From positions 62,001 to 126,000 of the forward strand of contig QCCF01000001.1 in the NCBI GenBank assembly GCA_003281365.1: DNA of 64,000 nt. The letters run 5' to 3'. This DNA is from Prochlorococcus sp. AG-347-K18 (GTDB lineage: Bacteria > Cyanobacteriota > Cyanobacteriia > PCC-6307 > Cyanobiaceae). Both the position numbers and the translations under genes were made by a program. Below the pieces are notes generated by a model. That model ran no database searches and had not been told where the DNA came from. It worked only from the letters and a program-made list of their open reading frames with translations. Of this stretch, positions 36,612 to 45,987 are shown piece after piece. Positions within the stretch are counted from its first letter, which is position 1. The number at the start of each line of letters is the position of its first letter.

Positions 36612-37274
36612 ATGAAAATAATTATCAATAATCCACAATCTAAATATTTAGAAATTATTCCTTTAGAGGATATTAATAATATGCATGAAGATTTCAAAAA
36701 ATTCTCTTCAATAAAAGAACCTCTTGAAGCAAAAATTTTCGCAATAAATGAGTCCATAAATTCTCATCAGCTATCAAAATTCAAAAATAATATTGAAAAT
36801 CTTAATATTCGCTCTTTATGCATTTATTCGAACAATAGAGATACAATTTTAGCTGGAAAGTCATTAAAAATAGATTCATTTTTTGCCAGAGAACAAGTTT
36901 TAAAAAATAAGTTGCTTTTACTTAATTCAAAAAATAAAGACGATGTACTTCATGAAGGTACAGTGAGATCCGGTGATAGAATATCTTCAAATGGGAACTT
37001 ATGTATTATTGGAGACGTCAATCCAGGAGCCATCATTACAGCAAAGGAAAATATTTACGTTTGGGGAAAATTACTAGGAATAGCCTTCGCTGGAAAAGGT
37101 GGTAATAATAATGCAACTATTGCATCACTTTATTTAAACCCTTTGCAATTAAGAATCGCTGATATTGTTGCTATTGGGCCAAAGGATAAGCCCAAAAATT
37201 ATTACCCTGAAATTGCCGTAATAGATAAACAAACCATAAACATTAAGCCTTTCATAATAGAAACTAGAAATTAA
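36612..37274 (+). CDS. minC: Septum-site determining protein MinC
   Basis: MinC blocks FtsZ polymerisation away from midcell when recruited by MinD. The C-terminal beta-helix domain is clear (HEGTVRSGDRISSNGNLCII, VNPGAIITAKENIYVWG, KGGNNNATIASLYLNPLQL). The N-terminal FtsZ-interacting domain (residues 1-105) is divergent, as is usual in cyanobacteria. At 220 residues it has the normal length. It is followed by minD and minE, with a 111-bp gap that may hold a promoter for minDE. Confidence 0.92.
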   Translation: MKIIINNPQSKYLEIIPLEDINNMHEDFKKFSSIKEPLEAKIFAINESINSHQLSKFKNNIENLNIRSLCIYSNNRDTILAGKSLKIDSFFAREQVLKNKLLLLNSKNKDDVLHEGTVRSGDRISSNGNLCIIGDVNPGAIITAKENIYVWGKLLGIAFAGKGGNNNATIASLYLNPLQLRIADIVAIGPKDKPKNYYPEIAVIDKQTINIKPFIIETRN

Positions 37275-37385
37275 TCAATTTTTTGAAATAAATTTATTGA
37301 ATCTATACAAATTTAAGAATTACTTAATCTTTGCAATATTTATCTTTTAGAAAGTAGTCTTATTATTTGAAAAATCACTAAATTC

Positions 37386-38201
37386 GTGGCGGAAAATACT
37401 CGCACAATATTAATCTGCTCAGGAAAGGGTGGAGTTGGTAAAACCACTTTAACCGCAAATCTTGGCATCGCTCTTGCTAACAGCGGAGCATCGACCGCTG
37501 TTTTAGATGCTGATTTTGGCTTAAGAAATTTAGATCTTCTTCTGGGATTAGAAAATCGCATTATTTATACAGCTCAAGATGTTCTTGACAAAAAATGTCG
37601 ACTTGACCAAGCACTAGTTAGACATAAAAAAGAACCTAATCTCGCTCTTTTACCTGCTGGTGATCCAAGAATGTTGGACTGGATGAAGCCTGAAGATATG
37701 AAAAAAATCAGTGATTTGCTTAGTGAAAAATTTGACTTTGTTTTAGTAGATTGTCCTGCTGGTGTTGAGGATGGCTTTAAAAATGCTCTAGCAGCTTGCA
37801 AAGAAGCTATTGTTGTTACTAATCCAGAATTATCTGCAGTACGTGATGCTGATAGAGTAATAGGAATTCTTAATTCATCTGATATTGAACCTATCCAGTT
37901 AGTAATCAATAGAGTTCGCCCTAATATGATGGCTAGTCAAGAAATGCTATCAGTCGAAGATGTTCAAGGGATCCTTTCTTTACATTTATTGGGTATTGTT
38001 TTAGAAGATGAACAAGTAATAATAAGCACTAACAGAGGCGAGCCACTTACACTTTCAGATAGTAGATCTCCTGCAAAAAAATGCTACTTGAATGTTTCTC
38101 AAAGACTTATAGGAGAAGATGTACCAATTATAGACCCTAAAAATGAAGGTAAAAGTCTGAAAGATAAATTCATGAGATTAATGCAAACAAAGGTTTTTTA
38201 A
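37386..38201 (+). CDS. minD: Septum-site ATPase MinD
   Basis: MinD is a membrane-associated ParA-type ATPase that carries MinC to the membrane. The start is GTG. The deviant Walker A motif [10 protein letters not shown] (residues 12-21), the [14 protein letters not shown] switch II region and a C-terminal amphipathic membrane-targeting helix ([14 protein letters not shown]) are visible. At 271 residues it is full length. minE begins 2 bp after its stop. Confidence 0.97.
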   Translation: MAENTRTILICSGKGGVGKTTLTANLGIALANSGASTAVLDADFGLRNLDLLLGLENRIIYTAQDVLDKKCRLDQALVRHKKEPNLALLPAGDPRMLDWMKPEDMKKISDLLSEKFDFVLVDCPAGVEDGFKNALAACKEAIVVTNPELSAVRDADRVIGILNSSDIEPIQLVINRVRPNMMASQEMLSVEDVQGILSLHLLGIVLEDEQVIISTNRGEPLTLSDSRSPAKKCYLNVSQRLIGEDVPIIDPKNEGKSLKDKFMRLMQTKVF

Positions 38202-38203
38202 AA

Positions 38204-38530
38204 ATGATGACTCTTAGAGATCTTATTAATAAGTTACTAGGTAGAGAAACTGCTAGTGCAAATACAGCTAGAGAAAGATTACAACTTGTACTTGCTCATG
38301 ACAGAGTTGATATGAGTTCCTTAACAACGGATCTTTTAGATAAAATGAGAAAAGAAATCCTTGATGTTGTTGCTAAATATGTTGAAATTGATTTTGAAGA
38401 GGTAGCTGTAAGTTTAGAAACAGAAGATAGAATGACTGCATTAGTTGCCAATTTACCAATCAAAAGGACTATTTCAGGAGAAATAAAATTTAAAAAAAAT
38501 GATAAAACCGATAAAAATATCAAAAAGTAA
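38204..38530 (+). CDS. minE: Cell-division topological factor MinE
   Basis: MinE releases MinD from the membrane and sets the pole-to-pole pattern. It starts ATG-ATG at 38204/38207, 2 bp after minD, and reads [20 protein letters not shown], then [14 protein letters not shown] (the MinD-binding segment) and the dimer domain ([28 protein letters not shown]). At 108 residues, with a Lys-rich tail, it is normal for cyanobacteria. It closes the minCDE unit. Confidence 0.96.
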   Translation: MMTLRDLINKLLGRETASANTARERLQLVLAHDRVDMSSLTTDLLDKMRKEILDVVAKYVEIDFEEVAVSLETEDRMTALVANLPIKRTISGEIKFKKNDKTDKNIKK

Positions 38531-38593
38531 AATTTTTTAAAAAGCAAAAAAAAAATTAATAATTTACCCTGCTTAATTGTAAGATGGTGAAAT

Positions 38594-38665
38594 GCCGGCT
38601 TAGCTCAGCGGTAGAGCAGCGCTTTTGTAAAGCGAAGGTCATCAGTTCAAATCTGTTAGCCGGCA
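38594..38665 (+). tRNA. tRNA-Thr (TGT)
   Basis: The cloverleaf starts GCCGGCTTAGCTCAGCGG and ends GTTAGCCGGCA. The anticodon loop is CTTTTGTAA and the T-loop AGTTCAAATCT. It is 72 bases long with no encoded CCA. It sits 63 bp after minE and 9 bp before the end of a convergent micro-protein gene. Confidence 0.97.
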
Positions 38666-38674
38666 TAAATTTAC

Positions 38675-38842
38675 TTAAGTATTTTCAAAATCTTTTGCCG
38701 AAAACAACAAAAATAAACCTACTAAAGCAATAATGGGCAATATTCTTATTTCAAGACCATACTCTAGAAAAGATACTATAGGTTCAAATATCCAATTAGT
38801 AAAAAATTGAATTAATAAAACAAAAAACAATAATAAAATCAT
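38675..38842 (-). CDS. Two-helix membrane micro-protein coupled to tsaC, 55 aa
   Basis: The frame begins MILLLFFVLLIQFFTNWIFE and continues with a second hydrophobic segment (ILPIIALVGLFLLF) and the tail SAKDFENT. Its ATG overlaps the tsaC stop as ATGA, a classic translational coupling arrangement, which strongly supports it as real. It has no match I recognise. Its 3' end lies 9 bp from tRNA-Thr. Confidence 0.65.
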   Translation of the reverse strand: MILLLFFVLLIQFFTNWIFEPIVSFLEYGLEIRILPIIALVGLFLLFSAKDFENT

Positions 38843-39423
38843 CTTTCAAGTTCCTTAATTAAGACCTCTCCCTTTCTAATCAGCCGCCAAATTCCCCTTG
38901 TTTCCCAATATATGATAGTACTTGCTTTCCCACTATTTTTATCCCATGTAACAGGTCCTAGAATATCTACAGAAGGGAAGTCTAAAGCAATTCCCTCAGC
39001 TGTAATTGATCCTTTTAAGCCAGAAATATTTGCACTTGAAGTTAATAAAGGACCTGTTTCTTTGATTAGAGATTGAGCCATATATGAATCTGGGATTCTT
39101 AAACCAATAGAAAAATCAGTGCTTGTCAAAATTGAAGTCTTTTTTTTTGCGCAAGGAATAACAATTGTCAGTGCTCCAGGCCAATATTTTGAAGCTATAT
39201 TTTCGAAATCTTCCTTAGCTGAATCATCAACGTAACCCATTAATTGTTTCTGTTCTGAGCCCATAAGAATTAAGGGTTTTCTTCTATCTCTTTTTTTAAA
39301 CTTATAAATAACATCAGAAAATTTTGGTAAACATCCAATTGCAGGTAAAGTGTCTGTTGGGAAAATTATAGGTAAACCACTTTTAAGAGTTTTTAAGGCT
39401 GTTTTGTAATCTACTAAATTCAT
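38839..39423 (-). CDS. tsaC: Threonylcarbamoyl-AMP synthase (TsaC/YrdC/Sua5 family)
   Basis: This enzyme makes the activated intermediate for t6A37 modification of ANN-decoding tRNAs. The 194 residues contain the YrdC fold landmarks FPTDTLPAIGCLPKF, KKRDRRKPLILM, WPGALTIVIP and IGLRIPDS, with the LLTSSANISG loop. No Sua5 C-terminal domain is present. It follows prmC by 23 bp and overlaps the next micro-protein, so the three probably form one operon. A related YciO function is possible but less likely. Confidence 0.9.
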   Translation of the reverse strand: MNLVDYKTALKTLKSGLPIIFPTDTLPAIGCLPKFSDVIYKFKKRDRRKPLILMGSEQKQLMGYVDDSAKEDFENIASKYWPGALTIVIPCAKKKTSILTSTDFSIGLRIPDSYMAQSLIKETGPLLTSSANISGLKGSITAEGIALDFPSVDILGPVTWDKNSGKASTIIYWETRGIWRLIRKGEVLIKELER

Positions 39424-39446
39424 TTAGATTATGAACCTTTTATAAT

Positions 39447-40316
39447 TTATTTATATCTTCCAATAGTAAACCTACCAATACCTGAAAGATCTTTCACAAT
39501 TTCTATTGATGTAAATTTATTTTCAATAAGTAGTTGTTTTACTTTTTCGCCTTGATCAAAATGATTCTCTAAAATTAGCCAGCCCTTCTCTTTTAAAAAT
39601 AATGGTGCTTTTTGTATTATTTCCCTAATATGTTTTAAACCATCTTCTCCGCCAAATAAAGCAACTTTAGGTTCGAAATTTTTAACTTCTTTGGGTAATT
39701 TTTCATAAGTATCTTTGGGAATATATGGGGGGTTTGAAATGGCGAGATCTAATTTTCCTTTAAAACTTTCAAGAGGTGACCACCAATTTCCACAATAAAA
39801 TTTCAAGTTTGATTGTTGAGAAGAATTTATAAAATTTTCCCTAGCTATTTCTAATGCATCTTGATCAATATCAGTTGCTATTCCATACCACAATGGATTA
39901 GCTAAGGCTAAAGAAATACTGATAGCTCCTGATCCGGTACCTAATTCAGCAAAAAGAAGTTTTTGTACACTATTTCCAAATATCTTTGAGACAATATCAA
40001 TTATAAGTTCAGTTTCTGATCTAGGAATAAGAACTTTTTCTGTAACTTTTAATTTTAAGTCTCTCCAAAAAGTTATTCCACAAAGATATTGAATTGGAGA
40101 AGAATTTAGTAAATGTTCGTTCCAAATATTTTCTAAAAATTCTAAGTTTTTTTTTAAATATAAGTTTCCTTCAGGATTTATACTAAGCGAGTTTAGATCA
40201 CTGGTTGATATACCGCCTACAGAATCAAGTAAAAGAGCAAGAGATTCATGATCTCCACCCTTAAAAAGTTGTGTTTTTTTCCAAAATAAAATTTCTTTTA
40301 CAGAAATGCTTAGCAT
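39447..40316 (-). CDS. prmC: Release factor glutamine methyltransferase PrmC
   Basis: PrmC methylates the Gln of the GGQ motif in RF1 and RF2. It has 289 residues. The N-terminal helical domain recognises the release factor; the SAM-binding site (LLFAELGTGSGAISISLA) and the active-site NPPY (LAISNPPYIPKD) are intact, and the motif PRSETELIID precedes them. psbM lies 11 bp upstream on the same strand, and tsaC 23 bp downstream. Confidence 0.95.
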   Translation of the reverse strand: MLSISVKEILFWKKTQLFKGGDHESLALLLDSVGGISTSDLNSLSINPEGNLYLKKNLEFLENIWNEHLLNSSPIQYLCGITFWRDLKLKVTEKVLIPRSETELIIDIVSKIFGNSVQKLLFAELGTGSGAISISLALANPLWYGIATDIDQDALEIARENFINSSQQSNLKFYCGNWWSPLESFKGKLDLAISNPPYIPKDTYEKLPKEVKNFEPKVALFGGEDGLKHIREIIQKAPLFLKEKGWLILENHFDQGEKVKQLLIENKFTSIEIVKDLSGIGRFTIGRYK

Positions 40317-40327
40317 TTATAAAAGCT

Positions 40328-40480
40328 TTAGCGTTTTGGGCCAAGCTTACCTTTACCAGATTCTGAGTAGAAGCTTGATTTTTCGCCATCTTGAGTAGAA
40401 ATAAATAAACCAATAAGGAATATTGTTGGCACCCCTACAAATAAAAGGCTAGCTACGAATCCGAAATTAGTTGTTTCCAT
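40328..40480 (-). CDS. psbM: Photosystem II subunit PsbM
   Basis: PsbM is a one-helix subunit at the photosystem II dimer interface. The frame reads METTNFGFVASLLFVGVPTI and FLIGLFISTQ, with the long C-terminal extension (ending KGKLGPKR) characteristic of marine picocyanobacteria. It is 50 residues long. It lies 11 bp upstream of prmC and could be transcribed with it. Confidence 0.95.
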   Translation of the reverse strand: METTNFGFVASLLFVGVPTIFLIGLFISTQDGEKSSFYSESGKGKLGPKR

Positions 40481-40582
40481 TTAGTTGACAGTTCTATTAG
40501 GTATTAAGACTATAGACATATAACTTGAAATAAAGTGGAAAAATAAACAAATTTTTATCAACTAATTAACAGTCTTAAACAA

Positions 40583-40945
40583 TTAGCGAGGTAATTTTTT
40601 ATTTTCGCTATTTTTTTTAAGTTCTTCAAAATTTGAAGGTGGAGATTGTGGTTTTGTTAAAATGACTGTAGAGGATTTAACTAATGTTTGGCATGCAAGT
40701 CGCCAATTTTCTGGTCTATTTTTAAGTTTTTCTTCTTCAACTGATGTAAGAGGACTTAAAGAGTTTTTGCTTCCTCCTTCAACTGAAATAAAACAAGTAC
40801 TGCATTGCCCTGCTCCGCCACAATTTCCTAAAATTCCTTTTAATCCATAAAGTTGTAAATTCTCTTTCATTACTAATTCTCTTAAATTCTCACCAGGATT
40901 ACATTGAACCTCTAAATCCTCACGGATAAATCTGATAGTTGCCAT
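40583..40945 (-). CDS. Plant-type 2Fe-2S ferredoxin-like protein, 120 aa
   Basis: The four cluster ligands are Cys42, Cys48, Cys51 (GNCGGAGQCSTCFISV) and Cys85 (WRLACQTLV). The spacing differs slightly from PetF, whose first pair is five apart. The C-terminal 30 residues are Lys/Ser-rich and disordered. It is probably a low-abundance electron carrier with a specific partner. It is encoded between psbM and psbB on the minus strand and diverges from psbB over 223 bp. Its partner is unknown. Confidence 0.88.
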   Translation of the reverse strand: MATIRFIREDLEVQCNPGENLRELVMKENLQLYGLKGILGNCGGAGQCSTCFISVEGGSKNSLSPLTSVEEEKLKNRPENWRLACQTLVKSSTVILTKPQSPPSNFEELKKNSENKKLPR

Positions 40946-41168
40946 TTTTTTTAGTTATTTTTCTTATTTTGGCGTTTTACTTTGAGAATTGTGACCAAAA
41001 TATTAACAATTTTTAGCTTAAAATTCCTTGTAACTCCAGTTCTGCTTATTGATTTGCCCAATTTTTGCAAGAAAATAAATTTATTTACAAAAATCCCTCA
41101 AAGACTAAAAAACCCTTACTATCGTGATGTTTAGCTGTTTATTCAGCATAGTTACTAGAAATTAACCG

Positions 41169-42692
41169 ATGGGATTGCCTTGGTATCGAGTTCACACAGT
41201 AGTTATTAATGACCCAGGTCGACTACTTGCTGTGCATCTTATGCATACTGCATTATTAGCCGGCTGGGCCGGTTCTATGGCTCTTTACGAATTAGCCATT
41301 TTTGATCCTTCCGATGCCGTTCTTAATCCAATGTGGAGACAGGGAATGTACGTTATGCCTTTTATGGCAAGACTAGGCATCACAAGTAGTTGGAACGGAT
41401 GGGATATTACTGGTGCAACAGGAGTTGATCCAGGTTTTTGGAGTTTCGAAGGTGTTGCAGCAGCACACATTGTTTTTAGTGGACTATTGATGTTAGCTTC
41501 AATTTGGCACTGGACATACTGGGATTTAGATTTATGGGAAGATTCAAGAACAGGAGAGCCAGCTCTCGATCTTCCAAGAATATTTGGAATTCATCTACTC
41601 CTTGCTGGACTAACTTGTTTTGGTTTTGGAGCATTTCATTGTGCAAATGTAGGTATTTGGGTTTCTGATCCTTATGGTTTAACTGGTCATGTAGAACCGG
41701 TTGCGCCATCATGGGGAGTTGATGGATTTAATCCCTTTAATCCTGGTGGGATAGTTGCGAATCATATTGCAGCTGGACTTATGGGAATAATTGGGGGAAT
41801 TTTCCATATAACTAATAGACCTGGGGAAAGACTTTACAGGGCTCTAAAACTTGGAAGCCTTGAAGGGGTTCTAGCTAGCGCTCTCGCTGCTGTACTATTT
41901 GTATCGTTTGTTGTTTCAGGTACAATGTGGTACGGCTCAGCAACAACTCCAGTTGAGTTATTTGGTCCTACAAGATACCAATGGGATTCAGGATATTTCA
42001 AAACTGAAATAAACAGAAGGGTGCAAGCCGCTATTGATGATGGGGCTACTAAAGAAGAAGCATATGCATCAATTCCAGAGAAGTTAGCCTTCTACGATTA
42101 TGTTGGGAATAGTCCTGCAAAGGGAGGATTATTTAGAGTTGGAGCTCTTGTTAATGGTGATGGCTTACCAACTGGTTGGCAAGGTCACATTTCTTTCCAA
42201 GACAAGGAAGGTAACGAATTAGAAGTTAGAAGAATACCTAATTTCTTTGAAAACTTCCCAGTTATACTTGAAGATAAAGAAGGTAATGTTAGAGCAGATA
42301 TTCCATTTAGAAGAGCTGAAGCAAAGTATTCATTTGAACAAACTGGCATAACTGCAACTATCTATGGAGGAGATTTAAATGGACAAACATTTACTGATCC
42401 TGCAGTAGTTAAAAGATTAGCTAGAAAGGCTCAACTTGGAGAAGCATTCAAGTTTGACAGAGAGACTTATAAATCTGACGGTGTATTCCGAAGCTCACCA
42501 AGAGCATGGTTTACATATGCACATTTATGTTTCGGATTGCTATTCTTGTTTGGCCACTGGTGGCATGCTTCAAGGACTCTTTACAGAAATTCCTTTGCTG
42601 GTATTGATGCTGAGATTGGCGACCAAGTTGAATTTGGTTTATTCAAGAAACTTGGTGACGAAACCACCAGAAGAATCCCAGGAAGGGTTTAA
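41169..42692 (+). CDS. psbB: Photosystem II CP47 antenna protein (PsbB)
   Basis: CP47 is the inner chlorophyll antenna of photosystem II. At 507 residues it has six membrane helices bearing His ligands, for example in [42 protein letters not shown] and [11 protein letters not shown] large lumenal loop lies between helices 5 and 6. The start [12 protein letters not shown] is canonical. psbT follows 23 bp downstream and the terminator follows psbT, giving a psbBT transcript. Confidence 0.98.
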   Translation: MGLPWYRVHTVVINDPGRLLAVHLMHTALLAGWAGSMALYELAIFDPSDAVLNPMWRQGMYVMPFMARLGITSSWNGWDITGATGVDPGFWSFEGVAAAHIVFSGLLMLASIWHWTYWDLDLWEDSRTGEPALDLPRIFGIHLLLAGLTCFGFGAFHCANVGIWVSDPYGLTGHVEPVAPSWGVDGFNPFNPGGIVANHIAAGLMGIIGGIFHITNRPGERLYRALKLGSLEGVLASALAAVLFVSFVVSGTMWYGSATTPVELFGPTRYQWDSGYFKTEINRRVQAAIDDGATKEEAYASIPEKLAFYDYVGNSPAKGGLFRVGALVNGDGLPTGWQGHISFQDKEGNELEVRRIPNFFENFPVILEDKEGNVRADIPFRRAEAKYSFEQTGITATIYGGDLNGQTFTDPAVVKRLARKAQLGEAFKFDRETYKSDGVFRSSPRAWFTYAHLCFGLLFLFGHWWHASRTLYRNSFAGIDAEIGDQVEFGLFKKLGDETTRRIPGRV

Positions 42693-42715
42693 ACTAAACT
42701 TTATTACTTAATCTT

Positions 42716-42814
42716 ATGGAAGCTTTCGCATACGTTCTTATTTTAACTCTTGCAGTTGTAACTTTATTCTTTGCTGTCGCCTTTAGAGATCCACCTAAAT
42801 TCGATAAAAAATGA
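42716..42814 (+). CDS. psbT: Photosystem II subunit PsbT
   Basis: PsbT is a 32-residue one-helix subunit at the dimer interface near CP47. The frame begins [20 protein letters not shown] and ends [11 protein letters not shown], matching PsbT of all cyanobacteria. It lies 23 bp after psbB in the same transcript. A strong terminator follows. Confidence 0.96.
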   Translation: MEAFAYVLILTLAVVTLFFAVAFRDPPKFDKK

Positions 42815-42820
42815 TGTTAT

Positions 42821-42853
42821 TAAAAAACCTCTTTAACAAGAGGTTTTTTTTTA
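42821..42853 (+). terminator. Terminator of psbBT
   Basis: AACCTCTT-TAAC-AAGAGGTT is followed by a long T-run, immediately after psbT. The stem is perfect and lies 10-30 bp after the stop. Confidence 0.9.
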
Positions 42854-42912
42854 CTTTTCATAATTAGGATTTTACTCTACTATTAGAGTTACAGTTCACC
42901 TTATTTCACTAC

Positions 42913-43392
42913 ATGCAGTGTCCAACCTGTCAAAACACAGATAGCAGAGTTTTGGAATCAAGATCTGCTGATAGTGGTAAAAGTGTTCGAAGAAGAAGAG
43001 AGTGTCTAAATTGCAGCTTTAGATTTACCACTTATGAAAGAGTTGAATCAATGCCAATTTCAGTTATAAAGAAAGATGGAAGCAGCGAATTATTTGATAA
43101 ACAAAAGTTGTTCACTGGTATATCACGAGCTTGCGAAAAAACAAACTTTACTAGCGAAGCAATTATCAATTTTGTAGATGGGATTGAATCACAGATTACA
43201 CAAGATACAAATAAAGATATCAAATCTTCAAAAATTGGAGAGTTAATACTAAAAAGCCTCAGGAAAGAAAACGAAGTTGCTTATATAAGATATGCCTCAG
43301 TTTATAGAAAATTTAATGGAGTCAAAGATTTTATTTCTACTCTTGAATCTTTAAAAGGAAATTCAAAAAATCAATTAGCTTCAATTTTATAA
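42913..43392 (+). CDS. nrdR: Transcriptional repressor NrdR
   Basis: NrdR senses ATP/dATP and represses ribonucleotide reductase genes. The zinc ribbon has Cys3, Cys6, Cys31 and Cys34 (MQCPTCQ...CLNCSF), followed by RFTTYERVE and the ATP-cone domain ([20 protein letters not shown]). At 159 residues it has the usual length. It lies between psbT and rpsA with its own upstream gap. No NrdR box is evident beside nearby genes, so its targets are elsewhere. Confidence 0.96.
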   Translation: MQCPTCQNTDSRVLESRSADSGKSVRRRRECLNCSFRFTTYERVESMPISVIKKDGSSELFDKQKLFTGISRACEKTNFTSEAIINFVDGIESQITQDTNKDIKSSKIGELILKSLRKENEVAYIRYASVYRKFNGVKDFISTLESLKGNSKNQLASIL

Positions 43393-43491
43393 AATTAAGC
43401 ATTTTAAAGTGTAGAATACATAACACATATATTCTTGCTATTGGTTTGCAGGCCAATTGCATTCCTTTCTAACTACCTAAGGTAGTCTGCG

Positions 43492-44592
43492 ATGAAACAA
43501 ATGAACGAAAATTCTTCTCCAACCATAAAAGAACTTTCTGAAGATAATGAAATTAAAAATTCATCTGAATTAAATAATAATTCCATATCCCAAGATGAGG
43601 AAGATTTATCCTTCGAAAAGAACGATATTCCTTCAGCAGACTCTTCCTCAAGTAGATTAAATACGGATTTTGAAAATGCAGGATTCACAGAAGAGGAATT
43701 TGCATCGCTTTTAGGTAAATATGATTATAACTTTAAGCCTGGCGATTTAGTAAAAGGAACTGTTTTTGCTCTAGATCCAAAAGGTGCCATGATAGATATT
43801 GGTGCAAAAACAGCTGCTTTTATGCCTGTTCAAGAAGTTTCAATAAATAGAGTTGAAGGACTAAATGATGTTTTACAACCTTCAGAAAGCCGAGAATTCT
43901 TCATAATGAGTGAAGAAAATGAAGATGGCCAATTAGCACTTTCTATTAGAAGAATTGAGTATCAAAGAGCATGGGAAAGAGTTAGACAACTGCAAAAAGA
44001 AGACGCCACTATTTATTCTGAAGTTTTCGCAACAAATAGAGGTGGAGCTCTCGTCAGGGTAGAAGGTTTGAGAGGTTTTATCCCAGGTTCTCATATAAGT
44101 GCACGCAAAATTAAAGATGACTTGGAAGGTGAGCATCTACCTTTAAAGTTCCTTGAAGTTGATGAGGAGAGAAACAGATTAGTATTAAGTCATAGAAGAG
44201 CTTTGGTTGAGAAAAAAATGAATAGACTTGAGGTAGGAGAAGTTGTTGTAGGCAACGTGAAAGGAATTAAACCCTATGGAGCTTTTATCGATATTGGAGG
44301 AGTTAGTGGTTTATTGCATATTTCTGAGATCAGTCACGAACACATTGAGACTCCTCATAATGTATTAAATGTTAATGACCAAATGAAGGTCATGATAATT
44401 GATCTTGATTCAGAAAGAGGAAGAATTTCATTATCTACAAAAGCACTGGAACCAGAACCTGGCGATATGCTGACTGACCCTCAAAAAGTATTCAGTAAAG
44501 CTGAAGAAATGGCTGCGAAATACAAGCAAATGTTATTTGAACAAACTGACGAAAACGAAGAAATTCCTTCAGCTTCATCTGAAACAGTCTAA
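43492..44592 (+). CDS. rpsA: 30S ribosomal protein S1
   Basis: S1 helps recruit mRNA to the 30S subunit. It starts MKQMNENSS (or at the ATG three codons later), with a 75-residue acidic Ser-rich leader. Three S1 OB-folds follow, at about residues 80-150 (GDLVKGTVFALDPKGAMIDI), 170-235 (FATNRGGALVRVEG) and 250-320 (GEVVVGNVKGIKPYGAFIDIG). Three repeats and 366 residues are the usual cyanobacterial short form. A large hairpin follows the gene. Confidence 0.96.
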   Translation: MKQMNENSSPTIKELSEDNEIKNSSELNNNSISQDEEDLSFEKNDIPSADSSSSRLNTDFENAGFTEEEFASLLGKYDYNFKPGDLVKGTVFALDPKGAMIDIGAKTAAFMPVQEVSINRVEGLNDVLQPSESREFFIMSEENEDGQLALSIRRIEYQRAWERVRQLQKEDATIYSEVFATNRGGALVRVEGLRGFIPGSHISARKIKDDLEGEHLPLKFLEVDEERNRLVLSHRRALVEKKMNRLEVGEVVVGNVKGIKPYGAFIDIGGVSGLLHISEISHEHIETPHNVLNVNDQMKVMIIDLDSERGRISLSTKALEPEPGDMLTDPQKVFSKAEEMAAKYKQMLFEQTDENEEIPSASSETV

Positions 44593-44606
44593 TCTCACTT
44601 ATTTAT

Positions 44607-44660
44607 CTTGTTAGGTAATATCGAACACCAGATGTTCTATATTACCTAACAAGTATTTTT
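44607..44660 (+). terminator. Unusually long terminator hairpin after rpsA
   Basis: CTTGTTAGGTAATAT, an internal C/T mismatch, GAACA, a CCAGA loop, and the matching right arm ATATTACCTAACAAG form a stem of about 20 bp, followed by TATTTTT. It ends the rpsA transcript and could also block or stabilise the reverse direction. Confidence 0.85.
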
Positions 44661-44733
44661 AAATTTACAATCATTGATTAGTAACGACAGTCTAATTTAG
44701 GATAAAGGATAATATTTTTAAACTATATTTTTA

Positions 44734-45975
44734 ATGAGTGATTTCATCTTCACTTCTGAATCTGTTACTGAAGGTCATCCCGACAAAATATGTGATCAAA
44801 TAAGCGACGCTGTTTTAGATGCCTTATTAACAGAAGATCCAGAAAGCAGAGTTGCATGCGAAACTGTTGTTAATACTGGTCTTTGTTTACTTACTGGAGA
44901 AATAACTTCACAAGCAAAAATAGATTACATAAAACTTGTTAGGAATGTAATTAAAGAAATTGGATATGAAGGCTATAGAGCAGGGGGTTTTGACGCAAAT
45001 AGTTGTGCTGTCTTAGTGGCACTTGATGAGCAATCACCAGATATTTCACAAGGGGTTAACGAAGCAGATGATATTAACGATGATTTAGAAGATAATACCG
45101 GGGCTGGAGACCAAGGCATAATGTTTGGCTTCGCATGCGATGAAACGCCTGAATTAATGCCTTTACCGATTAGCTTGGCTCATAGATTAGCCCTTCAACT
45201 TGCCAAAGTGAGACATGAAAAATTACTTGATTATCTCCTCCCAGATGGCAAAACACAAGTAAGCATTGATTATGAAAAAGGGGTGCCAGTTTCGATCAAT
45301 ACCATTTTAATTTCAACTCAACATAATCCTGAGATTGATGGAATAACAAATGAAGAAGAAATCCGTAAAAGAATAAAAGAAGATTTGTGGACAAATGTTG
45401 TAATTCCAGCTACTCAAGATTTAGAAATTAAACCAAATATTCACAAAACAAGATTTCTAGTAAACCCAACGGGGAAATTTGTCGTAGGAGGGCCTCAAGG
45501 AGATGCAGGGCTTACTGGTAGAAAAATTATTGTAGATACTTACGGTGGATATGCAAGACACGGAGGCGGAGCATTCTCTGGCAAAGATCCCACAAAAGTG
45601 GACAGATCAGCAGCTTATGCAGCACGTTATGTAGCTAAAAGTATAGTTATGGCAAAATTGGCCAAAAAAGCAGAAGTACAATTAAGTTATGCCATTGGAG
45701 TTGCAAAACCGATTTCTATTCTCGTTGAAACTTTTGATACTGGTGTTATTTCACAATCTAATTTGACTGAGCTTATTAAAAAGCACTTTGATTTAAGACC
45801 TGCAGCAATAATAAAAGAATTTAACTTAAGAAATCTACCAAAAATCATGGGAGGTAATTTTTTCAGAAAGACTGCCTCATATGGACATTTTGGCAGAAGA
45901 GATCTTGAGCTCCCTTGGGAAAATGTTAAAGAAAAAGCAGCCAAATTAGAAGAGGCATCCAAAATATTTTTATAA
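44734..45975 (+). CDS. metK: S-adenosylmethionine synthetase MetK
   Basis: MetK makes SAM from ATP and methionine. At 413 residues it carries the family signatures: [20 protein letters not shown] at the N-terminus, the [12 protein letters not shown] active-site loop, KTQVSIDY, and [20 protein letters not shown]. No SAM riboswitch is seen in the 75 bp upstream. The downstream kinase starts 12 bp after its stop, so the two are probably co-transcribed. Together with mtnP elsewhere in the window it serves methyl-cycle metabolism. Confidence 0.97.
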   Translation: MSDFIFTSESVTEGHPDKICDQISDAVLDALLTEDPESRVACETVVNTGLCLLTGEITSQAKIDYIKLVRNVIKEIGYEGYRAGGFDANSCAVLVALDEQSPDISQGVNEADDINDDLEDNTGAGDQGIMFGFACDETPELMPLPISLAHRLALQLAKVRHEKLLDYLLPDGKTQVSIDYEKGVPVSINTILISTQHNPEIDGITNEEEIRKRIKEDLWTNVVIPATQDLEIKPNIHKTRFLVNPTGKFVVGGPQGDAGLTGRKIIVDTYGGYARHGGGAFSGKDPTKVDRSAAYAARYVAKSIVMAKLAKKAEVQLSYAIGVAKPISILVETFDTGVISQSNLTELIKKHFDLRPAAIIKEFNLRNLPKIMGGNFFRKTASYGHFGRRDLELPWENVKEKAAKLEEASKIFL

Positions 45976-45987
45976 GATATTCTTTAT

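Noticed and set aside
44660-44733. Possible SAM riboswitch upstream of metK
   Set aside because: The 75-bp leader is AT-rich and shows none of the conserved SAM-I or SAM-II/alpha elements.
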